DNA from: Gammaproteobacteria bacterium
Lineage (GTDB): Bacteria > Pseudomonadota > Gammaproteobacteria > Steroidobacterales > MnTg04
Length of the DNA stretch: 6,573 bases
Assembly (NCBI GenBank): GCA_027297845.1
Contig: JAPUHG010000014.1
Coordinates: 1 to 6,573, forward strand
Direction: 5' to 3'
How positions within the stretch are numbered: the stretch's first letter is position 1; each line of letters opens with the position of its first letter. Under the pieces are notes generated by a model. It saw nothing but the letters and a program-made list of their open reading frames with translations. It was not told where the DNA came from and searched no databases. This document shows positions 1-6,501 of this stretch, piece after piece. Both the position numbers and the translations under genes were made by a program.

Positions 1-549
1 AGAGCCGGGATGGGCGAGATCGTGAAATCGGCGTTGATCGCGGGCGAGTGGTTTTTGGCCTGGCTGGAAAGTAACGCCGGCAAGGTGCTGGCGCGGGACG
101 AGGAAGCACTGATCCACGCAATAAAATCGTCCTGCCAGATCAAGGCTCAGATCGTGAGCGAGGACGAGAAAGAATCCGGATCGCGTGCGCTGCTCAATCT
201 CGGTCACAGTTTCGCTCACGCGATAGAGGCCGAGTCGGAGTACGAATATTTACATGGCGAAGCGGTTGCGGTTGGTTTGCTGATGTCTGCCGAGCTTGCT
301 GTACGCGAGGGGCTGGCGGACAAGGTCCTGGTACAGAGAATCCGCAGTCTCGTTGAGCAGTGTGGGTTGCCAACTGTTCTTGAAGGGCTGGATCCGGGCA
401 AACTTGTCGCTCGGATGGGGATGGACAAGAAGGTCAGGGCCGGAAAACTGACCCTGGTCTTGCCGGAGAAGCCGGGCAAAATCCTGCTTTGCGACAGCTA
501 TGACCCCGCTTTGCCGGAGTCCGTGATACGCGAGTACTGTGGCCGATGA
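1..549 (+). CDS. aroB: 3-dehydroquinate synthase, C-terminal half (5' end outside window)
   Basis: AroB converts DAHP to 3-dehydroquinate, the second step of the shikimate pathway, in the cytoplasm, using NAD+ and a divalent metal. The frame is open from base 1 (codons for Arg-Ala-Gly precede the first ATG at 10), and RAGMGEIVKSALI matches the family's RAGMAEVIKYGLI block, so the ATG at 10 is internal and roughly the first 180 residues lie upstream. The three metal ligands are present: Glu at bases 16-18, His at 205-207 in LNLGHSFAHAIE, and His at 253-255 in LHGEAVAVG. The second His of the GHSFAH motif is also conserved. The distance from the metal-binding Glu to the C-terminus (about 176 residues) matches E. 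coli AroB, so the C-terminus is intact. The stop overlaps the next start by 4 bases. Identification is firm. Confidence 0.96.
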   Translation, partial: RAGMGEIVKSALIAGEWFLAWLESNAGKVLARDEEALIHAIKSSCQIKAQIVSEDEKESGSRALLNLGHSFAHAIEAESEYEYLHGEAVAVGLLMSAELAVREGLADKVLVQRIRSLVEQCGLPTVLEGLDPGKLVARMGMDKKVRAGKLTLVLPEKPGKILLCDSYDPALPESVIREYCGR

Positions 550-1703
550 CGAGCCAGGCCTCAGGGTTGGCACTCGCACCCTGGGCTGCGCATGACGACC
601 GCAGTCGCGGTCGCGTGTACCCGGAGCCGCCGGTTCGTTCGCGTTCGGAGTTTCAACGCGACCGTGATCGGATAATTCATTGCGCGGCCTTCCGGCGCCT
701 GATGTACAAAACCCAGGTCTTCGTTAATTACGAAGGCGATATGTATCGCACACGCCTGACCCATTCACTGGAGGTGTCCCAGATTGGCCGCTCCGTCGCG
801 GTGGCGTTGGGCCTCAACGAACATCTGACCGAGGCAATATGTCTGGCGCACGATCTGGGTCATACGCCTTTTGGCCACGCCGGACAGAACGCGCTGAACG
901 ATTGTATGAAGGATTACGGGGGCTTCGAGCACAATCTGCAGTCGCTGCGCGTCGTGGACAAGCTGGAAGAAAAATACGCCGAGTTTCCCGGGCTGAATCT
1001 GTGTTTCGAAACCCGTGAAGGAATTCTCAAACATTGTTCCAGGCGCAACGCGGCGGAGTTGGGTGAGCTGGGGGAGCGCTTTCTCAACCGGCAACAACCG
1101 GGCCTGGAGGCGCAACTCGCCAATCTCGCCGACGAAATTGCCTATAACAATCATGATATCGATGACGGACTGAGGGCCGGAATGATCGGTGTCGAGCAGC
1201 TTTCCGAGCTCGATATATTCAACACCTGTTATCAGGAGGTTGTGGACAGGTATCCTGAGCTTAACGAGAGAAAGGTCATTCACGAAACAGTACGGCGCAT
1301 GATCAACTATGTCGTTTGCGACCTGATCGAAAATACCGGCAAGGAAATCGATCGCGTGTCGCCAGCGTCTATCGATGATGTACGCCGGCACGAAAAGACT
1401 ATTGTGGGGATGAGCGAGGGAGTCAGGAAGGCTCATCGCGACTTGAAACGCTTTTTGCGGCAGACACTGTACAGTCACGAGCGGGTGAAGCGGATGACCG
1501 ACCAGGCGGATCACATCATGCGCAGCCTGTTTTCCTGCTACATGTCGCGACCGGAAATATTGTCTGAACGACTGGGCCCCGCCGCCGGGGACCCCGCCGA
1601 GGAGAACCGGGTTCGTGCCGTCGCCGACTATATTGCCGGAATGACAGACCGCTTCGCCATGCGCGAATATGAACGGCTGATTGAGCCAGGAGACGACCGA
1701 TGA
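546..1703 (+). CDS. dgt: HD-domain deoxynucleoside triphosphate triphosphohydrolase (dGTPase-like, short type)
   Basis: Enzymes of this family cleave dNTPs to deoxynucleoside plus tripolyphosphate in the cytoplasm and help control the dNTP pool. The protein has 385 residues, fitting the shorter dGTPase-like type rather than the roughly 505-residue E. coli Dgt. The HD-domain metal ligands are visible: His73 (RLTHSLEV), His102-Asp103 (AHDLGHTPFGH) and Asp196 (LADEIAYNNHDIDDGLR). The family's N-terminal FQRDRDRIIHCAAFRRL block (residues 36-52) and the GGFEHNLQS motif (125-133) are also present. The start is fixed by the ATGA overlap with aroB at 546-549. There is no strong Shine-Dalgarno sequence just upstream, so translation probably depends on ribosomes finishing aroB. 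The substrate cannot be assigned: members of this short group have been reported to act on several dNTPs and some need a dNTP activator. Confidence 0.94.
   Translation: MTSQASGLALAPWAAHDDRSRGRVYPEPPVRSRSEFQRDRDRIIHCAAFRRLMYKTQVFVNYEGDMYRTRLTHSLEVSQIGRSVAVALGLNEHLTEAICLAHDLGHTPFGHAGQNALNDCMKDYGGFEHNLQSLRVVDKLEEKYAEFPGLNLCFETREGILKHCSRRNAAELGELGERFLNRQQPGLEAQLANLADEIAYNNHDIDDGLRAGMIGVEQLSELDIFNTCYQEVVDRYPELNERKVIHETVRRMINYVVCDLIENTGKEIDRVSPASIDDVRRHEKTIVGMSEGVRKAHRDLKRFLRQTLYSHERVKRMTDQADHIMRSLFSCYMSRPEILSERLGPAAGDPAEENRVRAVADYIAGMTDRFAMREYERLIEPGDDR
1688..1692 (+). promoter_or_regulatory. Ribosome binding site of the lipoprotein gene
   Basis: AGGAG lies 7 bases before the ATG at 1700, inside the last codons of the dGTPase gene. 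It supports that ATG as the true start, and it lets the lipoprotein be translated both by re-initiation across the ATGA overlap and by independent ribosome entry. Confidence 0.75.
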
Positions 1704-2188
1704 GAAAGATACTGGGAATTACTTTGGCCGCATTGCTCATAGTTGCCTGCCAGGGTCAGCAATTGTCTGACGCGCAAGCCGTGTCAACCGATTCCAGGGA
1801 AGCGACAATTCTCAACTTGGCCATGGAGCGCGCGCTGATTGAGAAGAAAATTCCCGATTACGGCCTGCTTGCGGATCCGCGGAAAATCATTCTGTCTGAT
1901 CGAAACCTGCCGGCGGACTGGGTGCCGCGGCTTGCCGATATCGAAATCCAGATTATGACCGAGGCGGAGATCGAGACCAGGGCAAATCGAGACGGCGATT
2001 TCCTGTTTATGTATGTTTCCGAATTGAGCTTCCCGGATAGCGATACCGCCAGTGTCCGCGTGCACAGCATGTGGGCCAGGGCTAAAGACTCAAAAATTGT
2101 CTATCTCAGTGGTGGCGGTTTTGTGGTGATTTACCAAAAGGATGGAGAAACCTGGAAGGAGTCCAGTAGCGCGAGCTGGATTTCATAA
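1700..2188 (+). CDS. Predicted lipoprotein of unknown function
   Basis: This is a 162-residue protein whose function I do not recognise. It begins with a short lipoprotein signal: Arg-Lys at 2-3, a hydrophobic stretch at 4-16, and a lipobox I-V-A-C with the acylated Cys at 17. Residue 18 is Gln, not Asp, so by the E. coli sorting rule it would go to the outer membrane. The mature part is soluble, with no further membrane segment. It contains a basic/hydrophobic KIILSDRNLP segment (62-71), an acidic helix-like region (85-100), and a C-terminal half rich in likely beta strands with YLSGGG at 135-140, Trp152 and a terminal Trp-Ile-Ser. That end pattern recalls small conserved proteins I know only as hypothetical. 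The gene overlaps the dGTPase gene by 4 bases (ATGA) and has its own good ribosome binding site. The operon position says co-expression with dgt and aroB but does not reveal a role. Confidence 0.85.
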   Translation: MRKILGITLAALLIVACQGQQLSDAQAVSTDSREATILNLAMERALIEKKIPDYGLLADPRKIILSDRNLPADWVPRLADIEIQIMTEAEIETRANRDGDFLFMYVSELSFPDSDTASVRVHSMWARAKDSKIVYLSGGGFVVIYQKDGETWKESSSASWIS

Positions 2189-2209
2189 GACACTGGGGAG
2201 CAGGTGAGG

Positions 2210-2218
2210 TGATACAAT
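2210..2218 (+). promoter_or_regulatory. Candidate extended -10 promoter for pyrF-hemE
   Basis: The sequence TGATACAAT is a TGn extension followed by TACAAT, which matches the sigma-70 -10 consensus TATAAT at five of six positions. No good -35 box is seen at 16-18 bases upstream (around 2190-2195 it reads ACACTG), which is tolerated by extended -10 promoters. It sits in the only intergenic gap between the lipoprotein gene and pyrF and would start transcription near 2225, about 27 bases before the pyrF ATG. This is inferred from sequence only. Confidence 0.4.
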
Positions 2219-2220
2219 GC

Positions 2221-2237
2221 GCCGGATTTTTACCGGC
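2221..2237 (+). other. Small GC inverted repeat before pyrF
   Basis: GCCGG at 2221-2225 and CCGGC at 2233-2237 can pair across a 7-base loop ATTTTTA. The stem is only 5 base pairs and is not followed by a T run, so it is a poor intrinsic terminator. It falls at the predicted transcription start and could equally be a chance repeat or a protein-binding half-site pair. Confidence 0.25.
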
Positions 2238-2251
2238 AGGAACAGGTTTTC

Positions 2252-2965
2252 ATGAGTGACAGAATTCTTCCAGAAGAGCGCCTGATATTTGCGATGGACG
2301 TGCCCAACACCGACCGGGCCCGCGCGCTGGCGACCGAGTTGGGCGATTCGGTGAGATTTTACAAACTCGGTCTTGAGTTGATGATGAGCGGCGGGTATTT
2401 CGAGTTACTCGACTGGCTGGTGGCGAGTGACAAGCAGGTTTTTGTCGATCTCAAATTTTTTGATGTACCGGCGACCGTGGCTTCGGCCGTACGGCGACTG
2501 AATAACCGCGGGATTACGTTCACGACGGTGCATGGTAACCAGTCGATCATGGAGTCGGCGGCGGAGGCCAAGGGGGATGTCAAGATCCTTGCGGTCACGG
2601 TGCTGACCAGCCTCGATCGCGGTGATCTCGACGACCTGGGCTTTGCCTGTAACGTAGAGGACCTGGTGTTGTCGAGAGCGCGCAGAGCGCTTGAGGCGGG
2701 CTGCGATGGCGTGGTTTCATCCGGTCTCGAGGCGCCGCGACTCAGAGAGTTTATCGATCATCGACTGCTGGTCGTAACCCCAGGAATTCGACCGGTCGAC
2801 AATCGTCCCGCCGACGATCAAAAAAGAGTGGTCAGTGTGGAGCAGGCATTCAGCAATGGCGCCGACTATATTGTTGTCGGTCGTCCAATACGCGACGCCG
2901 ACAGTCCACGAGAAGCTGCCGAAGGCATCCAGAAAAGCATTGCCAAAAGTTTTGCCGCAGCATGA
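2252..2965 (+). CDS. pyrF: Orotidine 5'-phosphate decarboxylase
   Basis: PyrF decarboxylates OMP to UMP, the last step of de novo pyrimidine synthesis, as a cytoplasmic TIM-barrel dimer without cofactors. The 237-residue length is typical of the bacterial short type. Conserved elements in order are: Asp16 (FAMDVP), Lys38 (YKLG), the catalytic DxKxxD set Asp66, Lys68, Asp71, Thr119-Ser120 in AVTVLTSL, TPGIRP at 176-181 and the phosphate-binding VVGRPI at 208-213. The active-site loop reads DLKFFDVPATV where many homologues have DLKFHDIPNTV; the charged residues are kept. The ATG at 2252 has AGG-type ribosome sites at 2238-2242 and 2244-2246, and no better start is seen. A likely promoter lies in the 63-base gap upstream. 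hemE follows after 14 bases, suggesting co-transcription. Identification is firm. Confidence 0.96.
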   Translation: MSDRILPEERLIFAMDVPNTDRARALATELGDSVRFYKLGLELMMSGGYFELLDWLVASDKQVFVDLKFFDVPATVASAVRRLNNRGITFTTVHGNQSIMESAAEAKGDVKILAVTVLTSLDRGDLDDLGFACNVEDLVLSRARRALEAGCDGVVSSGLEAPRLREFIDHRLLVVTPGIRPVDNRPADDQKRVVSVEQAFSNGADYIVVGRPIRDADSPREAAEGIQKSIAKSFAAA

Positions 2966-2979
2966 GCAGGTTGTAACCG

Positions 2980-4059
2980 ATGAAACCGTTGAAAAACGAT
3001 TTGCTTTTGCGAGCCTTGATTCGCGAACCGGTCGAGCGAACCCCGGTTTGGTTCATGCGCCAGGCTGGTCGTTATTTGCCTGAGTACAGGGAAATCAGAA
3101 AGGCGGCCGGGGGGTTTATGGATCTGTGCCGGAACCCGGAACTCGCCTGCAAGGTTACCGTGCAGCCGCTGCAGCGATTCCCGCTGGACGCGGCCATATT
3201 GTTTTCAGACATATTGACGGTGCCTGATGCGATGGGTCTGGGCTTGTATTTTGAAGCAGGCGAAGGCCCGCGGTTCGAAAGACCGGTGCAGACGGCGGCC
3301 GATATCAAAAAACTCCTCGTGCCGGATCCTGAACACGATCTCGGTTACGTCATGCAGGCGATTCGCGTAATCCGCGACGAACTCGACGGTCAGGTTCCAT
3401 TGATAGGTTTTGCGGGCAGCCCCTGGACGGTTGCGACGTACGCAGTTGAGGGCGGCAGCAGCAAGAACTTTCCCCTTATCAAGGGCATGCTCTACGAGCA
3501 ACCCGCCCTGTTGCACAAATTGATGGAGAAACTCGCCGGTGCCACGACCGATTATCTGAATGCACAAATCAAAGCCGGCGTTCAGGCGGTCATGATCTTC
3601 GATACCTGGGGAGGCGCCTTGAGCCCCGCAGCCTACAAAGAATTTTCGCTGCAGTATATGCAGCGGATAGTTGCTAGCCTGGTGCGCGAAAATGACGGCA
3701 GAACGGTCCCGGTCATCCTGTTTACCAAGGGCGCCGGTAGCCGTCTGGCTGATATGGCGGAGAGCGGTTGTGATGCTCTCGGCGTCGACTGGACCACGGA
3801 TCTTGCCGATGCCCGCAAATTGACCGGCGACAAGGTCGCATTGCAAGGCAACCTGGATCCGTCGATTCTTTACGCGGGTCCGGCAGCGATTCGCAAGGAA
3901 GTCGAGAAAGTGCTCGCCAGTTACGGTCACGGGCCAGGGCATGTTTTTAATCTTGGCCATGGCATTCATCCGGAAGTCGATCCGGCCAATGTGGCGGCAA
4001 TGGTCAGCGCCGTCCATGATTTGAGCCCGACATGGCACGGCGAGACCGATACCCGGTAA
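2980..4059 (+). CDS. hemE: Uroporphyrinogen III decarboxylase
   Basis: HemE removes four carboxyl groups from the acetate side chains of uroporphyrinogen III to give coproporphyrinogen III, in the cytoplasmic heme pathway. The 359-residue protein is of normal length (about 355). The N-terminal signature PVWFMRQAGRYLPEY (residues 22-36) carries the substrate-binding arginines Arg27 and Arg31. The catalytic Asp77 lies in LFSDILT, Tyr154 in ATYAVEGG, and the C-terminal His330 in FNLGHGIHPEVDP. These correspond to the known active-site residues of the family. The start has a weak AGG at 2968-2970, 9 bases upstream, and is only 14 bases after pyrF, so transcription together with pyrF is likely. 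The downstream DUF445 gene begins 20 bases after its stop. Identification is firm. Confidence 0.98.
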   Translation: MKPLKNDLLLRALIREPVERTPVWFMRQAGRYLPEYREIRKAAGGFMDLCRNPELACKVTVQPLQRFPLDAAILFSDILTVPDAMGLGLYFEAGEGPRFERPVQTAADIKKLLVPDPEHDLGYVMQAIRVIRDELDGQVPLIGFAGSPWTVATYAVEGGSSKNFPLIKGMLYEQPALLHKLMEKLAGATTDYLNAQIKAGVQAVMIFDTWGGALSPAAYKEFSLQYMQRIVASLVRENDGRTVPVILFTKGAGSRLADMAESGCDALGVDWTTDLADARKLTGDKVALQGNLDPSILYAGPAAIRKEVEKVLASYGHGPGHVFNLGHGIHPEVDPANVAAMVSAVHDLSPTWHGETDTR

Positions 4060-4068
4060 ACCGGTTGC

Positions 4069-4072
4069 GGAG
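4069..4072 (+). promoter_or_regulatory. Ribosome binding site that decides the DUF445 start
   Basis: GGAG lies 7 bases before the ATG at 4080. The same frame also has an ATG at 4032, inside the end of hemE, but that one would add 16 arginine-rich residues encoded largely by hemE codons. The ribosome site favours 4080. Confidence 0.7.
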
Positions 4073-4079
4073 ACGGCGA

Positions 4080-5330
4080 ATGAATCTCGCCCCAGCAGAG
4101 CAGGAAAAGATACGCAGACTCGAGGCGATGAAACGCCTGGCGACCGGGCTGCTGTTGCTGATGGCGGTCGTATTTGCGGTGACTCACAAGGCGCAGGAAA
4201 GTTACGCATGGCTTTCGTATGTACGCGCGTTCGCCGAGGCGGCGATGATCGGTGCACTGGCCGACTGGTTCGCGGTAACCGCGTTGTTTCGTCACCCGAT
4301 GGGCCTGCCTATTCCTCATACGGCGATCATTGCCCGGCGTAAAGACGAAATCGGGGAAAGCCTGGCCGGCTTCGTGCGCGACAATTTCCTGGTCGAAGAC
4401 GCTTTGCAGCCGCGGATGAGAGGCATCGACTTCGCAACCCGGGTCGGTGGCTGGATGAGCCAGACTGACAATGCCCGACGGCTTGCCGGTGATGCCGGCG
4501 CTTTTGCAAGCTGGTTTTTGAATGTATTTGACAGTACGGCCCTAAGGCACTTCCTGAGAGAAAACCTCCAGTTGACGATGCGGCAAATCAAGATTACGCC
4601 GCTGATTGGGCGATCGCTGGACTTGCTGACAACTGGCGATCATCACCAGGAGTTAATGAACGCGCTGACTGGAGTTGCGCGCCGGCAACTGGAAAAGAAC
4701 AAGGCCAGCATCCGCGAAAGAATAAAAACCCGCAGTCCTTGGTGGCTGCCAAAATTCGTCGATCAGGAAATCTTCGACAAACTGGTCGCGGAGTTCGAGG
4801 AATTGCTGGACCGGGTTGGCGATGATTCCGAGAATGAAGCGAGGCAGAATTTTAACCGTGAAGTGGCAAAATTTCTGGATGCACTGAAAAACGATCCAAA
4901 AATAATCGAAAGGGGAGAGCGTCTGAAGGAGGAATTGCTCGCCCACCCGGAAATTCAACAATATTTTTTCGATATATGGAATGAGATCAGTGTTTATCTT
5001 TCCCGCGAGTCAGCGGATCCGGATTCCCGCATAAGAAGAAAAATAGAGGCAGGCATCATGCAATTCGGGGAGGCATTGCTGCATAGCCCCGAAATGCAGG
5101 AGCAGGTTAACGACTGGATCAGCGACGCGGTTTTGTATGTCGTCGGTCATTACCGCGAAGAGATATCCTCGGTTATCAGTGACACCGTCAAACGATGGGA
5201 TGCCGAGGCAACCTCACAGCGTATAGAGATCCAGGTTGGTCGTGATCTGCAGTTTATTCGGATCAATGGAACACTGGTTGGCGGCATGGTCGGCTTGCTG
5301 ATACACACGGTGATTCAGCTATTAGCCTAA
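4080..5330 (+). CDS. DUF445 family membrane protein (YjiN-like)
   Basis: With the start at 4080 the protein has 416 residues. It belongs to the DUF445 family, whose function is not established. An N-terminal membrane segment (about residues 19-35) is followed by the family's hallmark block at 56-98, with GALADWFAVTALFRHP and then IPHTAIIARRKDEIGESL. A long, mostly helical and charged central region (about 100-385) is consistent with coiled-coil or repeat-like helices. A second hydrophobic stretch at the very C-terminus (about 397-416) suggests the protein is anchored in the inner membrane at both ends; which side the central region faces is not clear from the sequence. The gene follows hemE by 20 bases on the same strand, so it is probably transcribed with it. 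A longer version from the ATG at 4032 (432 residues) is possible but less likely. Family assignment is good; the role is unknown. Confidence 0.88.
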   Translation: MNLAPAEQEKIRRLEAMKRLATGLLLLMAVVFAVTHKAQESYAWLSYVRAFAEAAMIGALADWFAVTALFRHPMGLPIPHTAIIARRKDEIGESLAGFVRDNFLVEDALQPRMRGIDFATRVGGWMSQTDNARRLAGDAGAFASWFLNVFDSTALRHFLRENLQLTMRQIKITPLIGRSLDLLTTGDHHQELMNALTGVARRQLEKNKASIRERIKTRSPWWLPKFVDQEIFDKLVAEFEELLDRVGDDSENEARQNFNREVAKFLDALKNDPKIIERGERLKEELLAHPEIQQYFFDIWNEISVYLSRESADPDSRIRRKIEAGIMQFGEALLHSPEMQEQVNDWISDAVLYVVGHYREEISSVISDTVKRWDAEATSQRIEIQVGRDLQFIRINGTLVGGMVGLLIHTVIQLLA

Positions 5331-5380
5331 GAGTCCCTGCAACCGAATCCTACGGGCCGGCCGGCGGGGGCGGCAAGCTG

Positions 5381-6043
5381 TTGTACTGGCTGCCTTTGTT
5401 GGTGGGCTTGCTGCCGACGCTGCTGGTTTGTATCACCTACCTGATTTCCGCGAGCCACCAACAGGTTCCATGGTGTTTACCGCTGGTCGATGGCTGTACG
5501 TCGATAAGTCGTGCCAGCCGCAATCAGCCGGCCATTTTTCTCTTTCGCGCAGTGATGCTTCCGCTTACCGTGCTGCTGATAATTTATTGGATGCTCAGCC
5601 TCGTGTGGCTCAGGCGGCTTTGCGTTGGTATCGGGCGACGGCCGTCGATCTGGTTAGCGGTGATCGGCTGCGCTGGCGCGGCGCTGCTGGTCGTGTATGT
5701 CACTTTTCTTGGCAGCGATGGGGCGACCTATCAGCTGCTGAGACGCTTTGGCGCATCCTTGTTTTATGGACTGACTTTTCTTGCCCAACTCATCCAGGTC
5801 TACTGGCTGACAACACTTGAACGGAAAGCAGCCTTTTCACCGGCCTGGCTGCCGATCACGCTGTTCTGGCTGGCCATGGTCATGCTGATCGCGGGGCTGG
5901 TGTCGGTTGCTATTTCAGGAGTCGCGCCCAGCTATGAAATCAATAATATCGCGGAGTGGAATTTTACGCTGATGCTGAACGCACACTTCGTGCTTTGCGC
6001 CTGGGGCTGGCGAGAGTCCCGTTTTTCTATTTCAATTGTTTAG
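5381..6043 (+). CDS. Six-helix integral membrane protein, Frag1/DRAM/Sfk1-like
   Basis: This is a 220-residue, very hydrophobic protein with six predicted membrane helices at about 4-24, 50-77, 89-110, 123-143, 157-180 and 192-210. The first loop holds PLVDGCTSISRASRNQP (34-50), and the last helix starts with NNIAEWNF. That arrangement (a P/S-I-S/P loop after helix 1, six helices, Glu-Trp at helix 6) resembles the Frag1/DRAM/Sfk1 superfamily, but this rests on recalled family shape, not a search. Two cysteines in the first loop (32 and 39) could form a disulfide if it faces the periplasm. No ATG lies near the 5' end; TTG at 5381 is chosen, with a G-rich stretch at 5366-5370 as a weak ribosome site, and GTG at 5402 is an alternative. 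It follows the DUF445 gene by 50 bases. Its 3' end overlaps the convergent minus-strand gene by 17 bases. Confidence 0.78.
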   Translation: MYWLPLLVGLLPTLLVCITYLISASHQQVPWCLPLVDGCTSISRASRNQPAIFLFRAVMLPLTVLLIIYWMLSLVWLRRLCVGIGRRPSIWLAVIGCAGAALLVVYVTFLGSDGATYQLLRRFGASLFYGLTFLAQLIQVYWLTTLERKAAFSPAWLPITLFWLAMVMLIAGLVSVAISGVAPSYEINNIAEWNFTLMLNAHFVLCAWGWRESRFSISIV

Positions 6044-6491
6044 GAGTAATACTCGCCTGTAACAACAACCATTTATCGTTCTTCTTGGTCCAGATTTCCA
6101 CCACACCTGATCGAAAAATCTGATCCTCACCGTTTGGGCCTGCATAAGTTTCAGTAGCAATCCGTCTGACAAACGCAAATTCACCACGCACGGTTATTTC
6201 CAGTATATTATTTTTGCTATCAGCAACTCTCCAGCCACCATTAAACCAATCATGAATTCCCTGTAACCAGGTTTCTCTGTCACTGATGGTCTCGCTTCCA
6301 GTAGTCCAGCGAGTATATTCCGGAGCAAGAATTAGTGCGTAGCCACCTCCACCACTGCCATTTTCTTGCATTGATGCAGACAAAGCCGACATTTGAGCAA
6401 CAATTGCTTGCTCCTCCGATGAAAAGTCCTGGCCAGATGCCTGACTTGCATACGAAATCAAGAAAAACAACGTCGATAAAGCTATTTTCAT
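6027..6491 (-). CDS. Secreted NTF2/SnoaL-like (DUF4440-type) protein
   Basis: This 154-residue protein has a Sec signal peptide: Lys2, a hydrophobic core at 3-15, and a likely cleavage after Ala-Ser-Gly at residue 20, so the mature form is periplasmic or secreted. The rest fits an NTF2-like cone fold: an N-terminal helix (25-42), a Gly/Ser-rich stretch NGSGGGG (44-50), a segment with Tyr-Thr-Arg-Trp (59-62), the helix DRETWLQGIHDWF (71-83), and strands carrying ILEITVRGEFAFVRR (96-110), the segment GVVEIWTKKNDKWLLLQ (129-145) and a short tail. Such proteins include ketosteroid-isomerase-like enzymes and non-enzymatic binding domains, and the sequence does not say which. The ATG has a good GGAG 6 bases upstream. 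The gene is AT-richer than its neighbours (about 42% GC in three sampled 60-base stretches). It is convergent with, and overlaps, the membrane-protein gene. Confidence 0.82.
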   Translation of the reverse strand: MKIALSTLFFLISYASQASGQDFSSEEQAIVAQMSALSASMQENGSGGGGYALILAPEYTRWTTGSETISDRETWLQGIHDWFNGGWRVADSKNNILEITVRGEFAFVRRIATETYAGPNGEDQIFRSGVVEIWTKKNDKWLLLQASITPKQLK

Positions 6492-6497
6492 TAATTT

Positions 6498-6501
6498 CTC
6501 C
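6498..6501 (-). promoter_or_regulatory. Ribosome binding site of the NTF2-like gene
   Basis: On the minus strand GGAG is followed by 6 bases (AAATTA) and the ATG whose first base is 6491. This is a strong, well-spaced site and fixes the start of the secreted protein. Confidence 0.75.

Noticed and set aside
765..1514. Minus-strand open frame (249 codons) antisense to dgt
   Set aside because: The opposite strand encodes all the HD-domain motifs; the antisense product has no recognisable domain or ribosome site.
2835..3083. Plus-strand frame of 82 codons bridging pyrF and hemE
   Set aside because: It is out of frame with both well-supported genes and has no similarity I can recognise.
4032..4079. 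Upstream ATG that would extend the DUF445 protein by 16 residues and overlap hemE
   Set aside because: The added residues are arginine-rich and mostly hemE codons read in another frame, while the ATG at 4080 has GGAG at ideal spacing.
3205..4257. Long minus-strand open frame (350 codons) antisense to hemE and the DUF445 start
   Set aside because: It lies opposite a firmly identified hemE, shows no family motif and has a low-complexity, Arg-rich start, as expected of a shadow frame in GC-rich coding DNA.
5351..5371. GC-rich palindromic stretch (GGCCGGCC) after the DUF445 gene as a terminator
   Set aside because: It is a short self-complementary run without a loop or T tract, so it does not look like an intrinsic terminator.
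5428..5820. Second plus-strand frame of 130 codons inside the six-helix protein gene
   Set aside because: The other frame gives six coherent membrane helices; this product is compositionally random and wholly nested.
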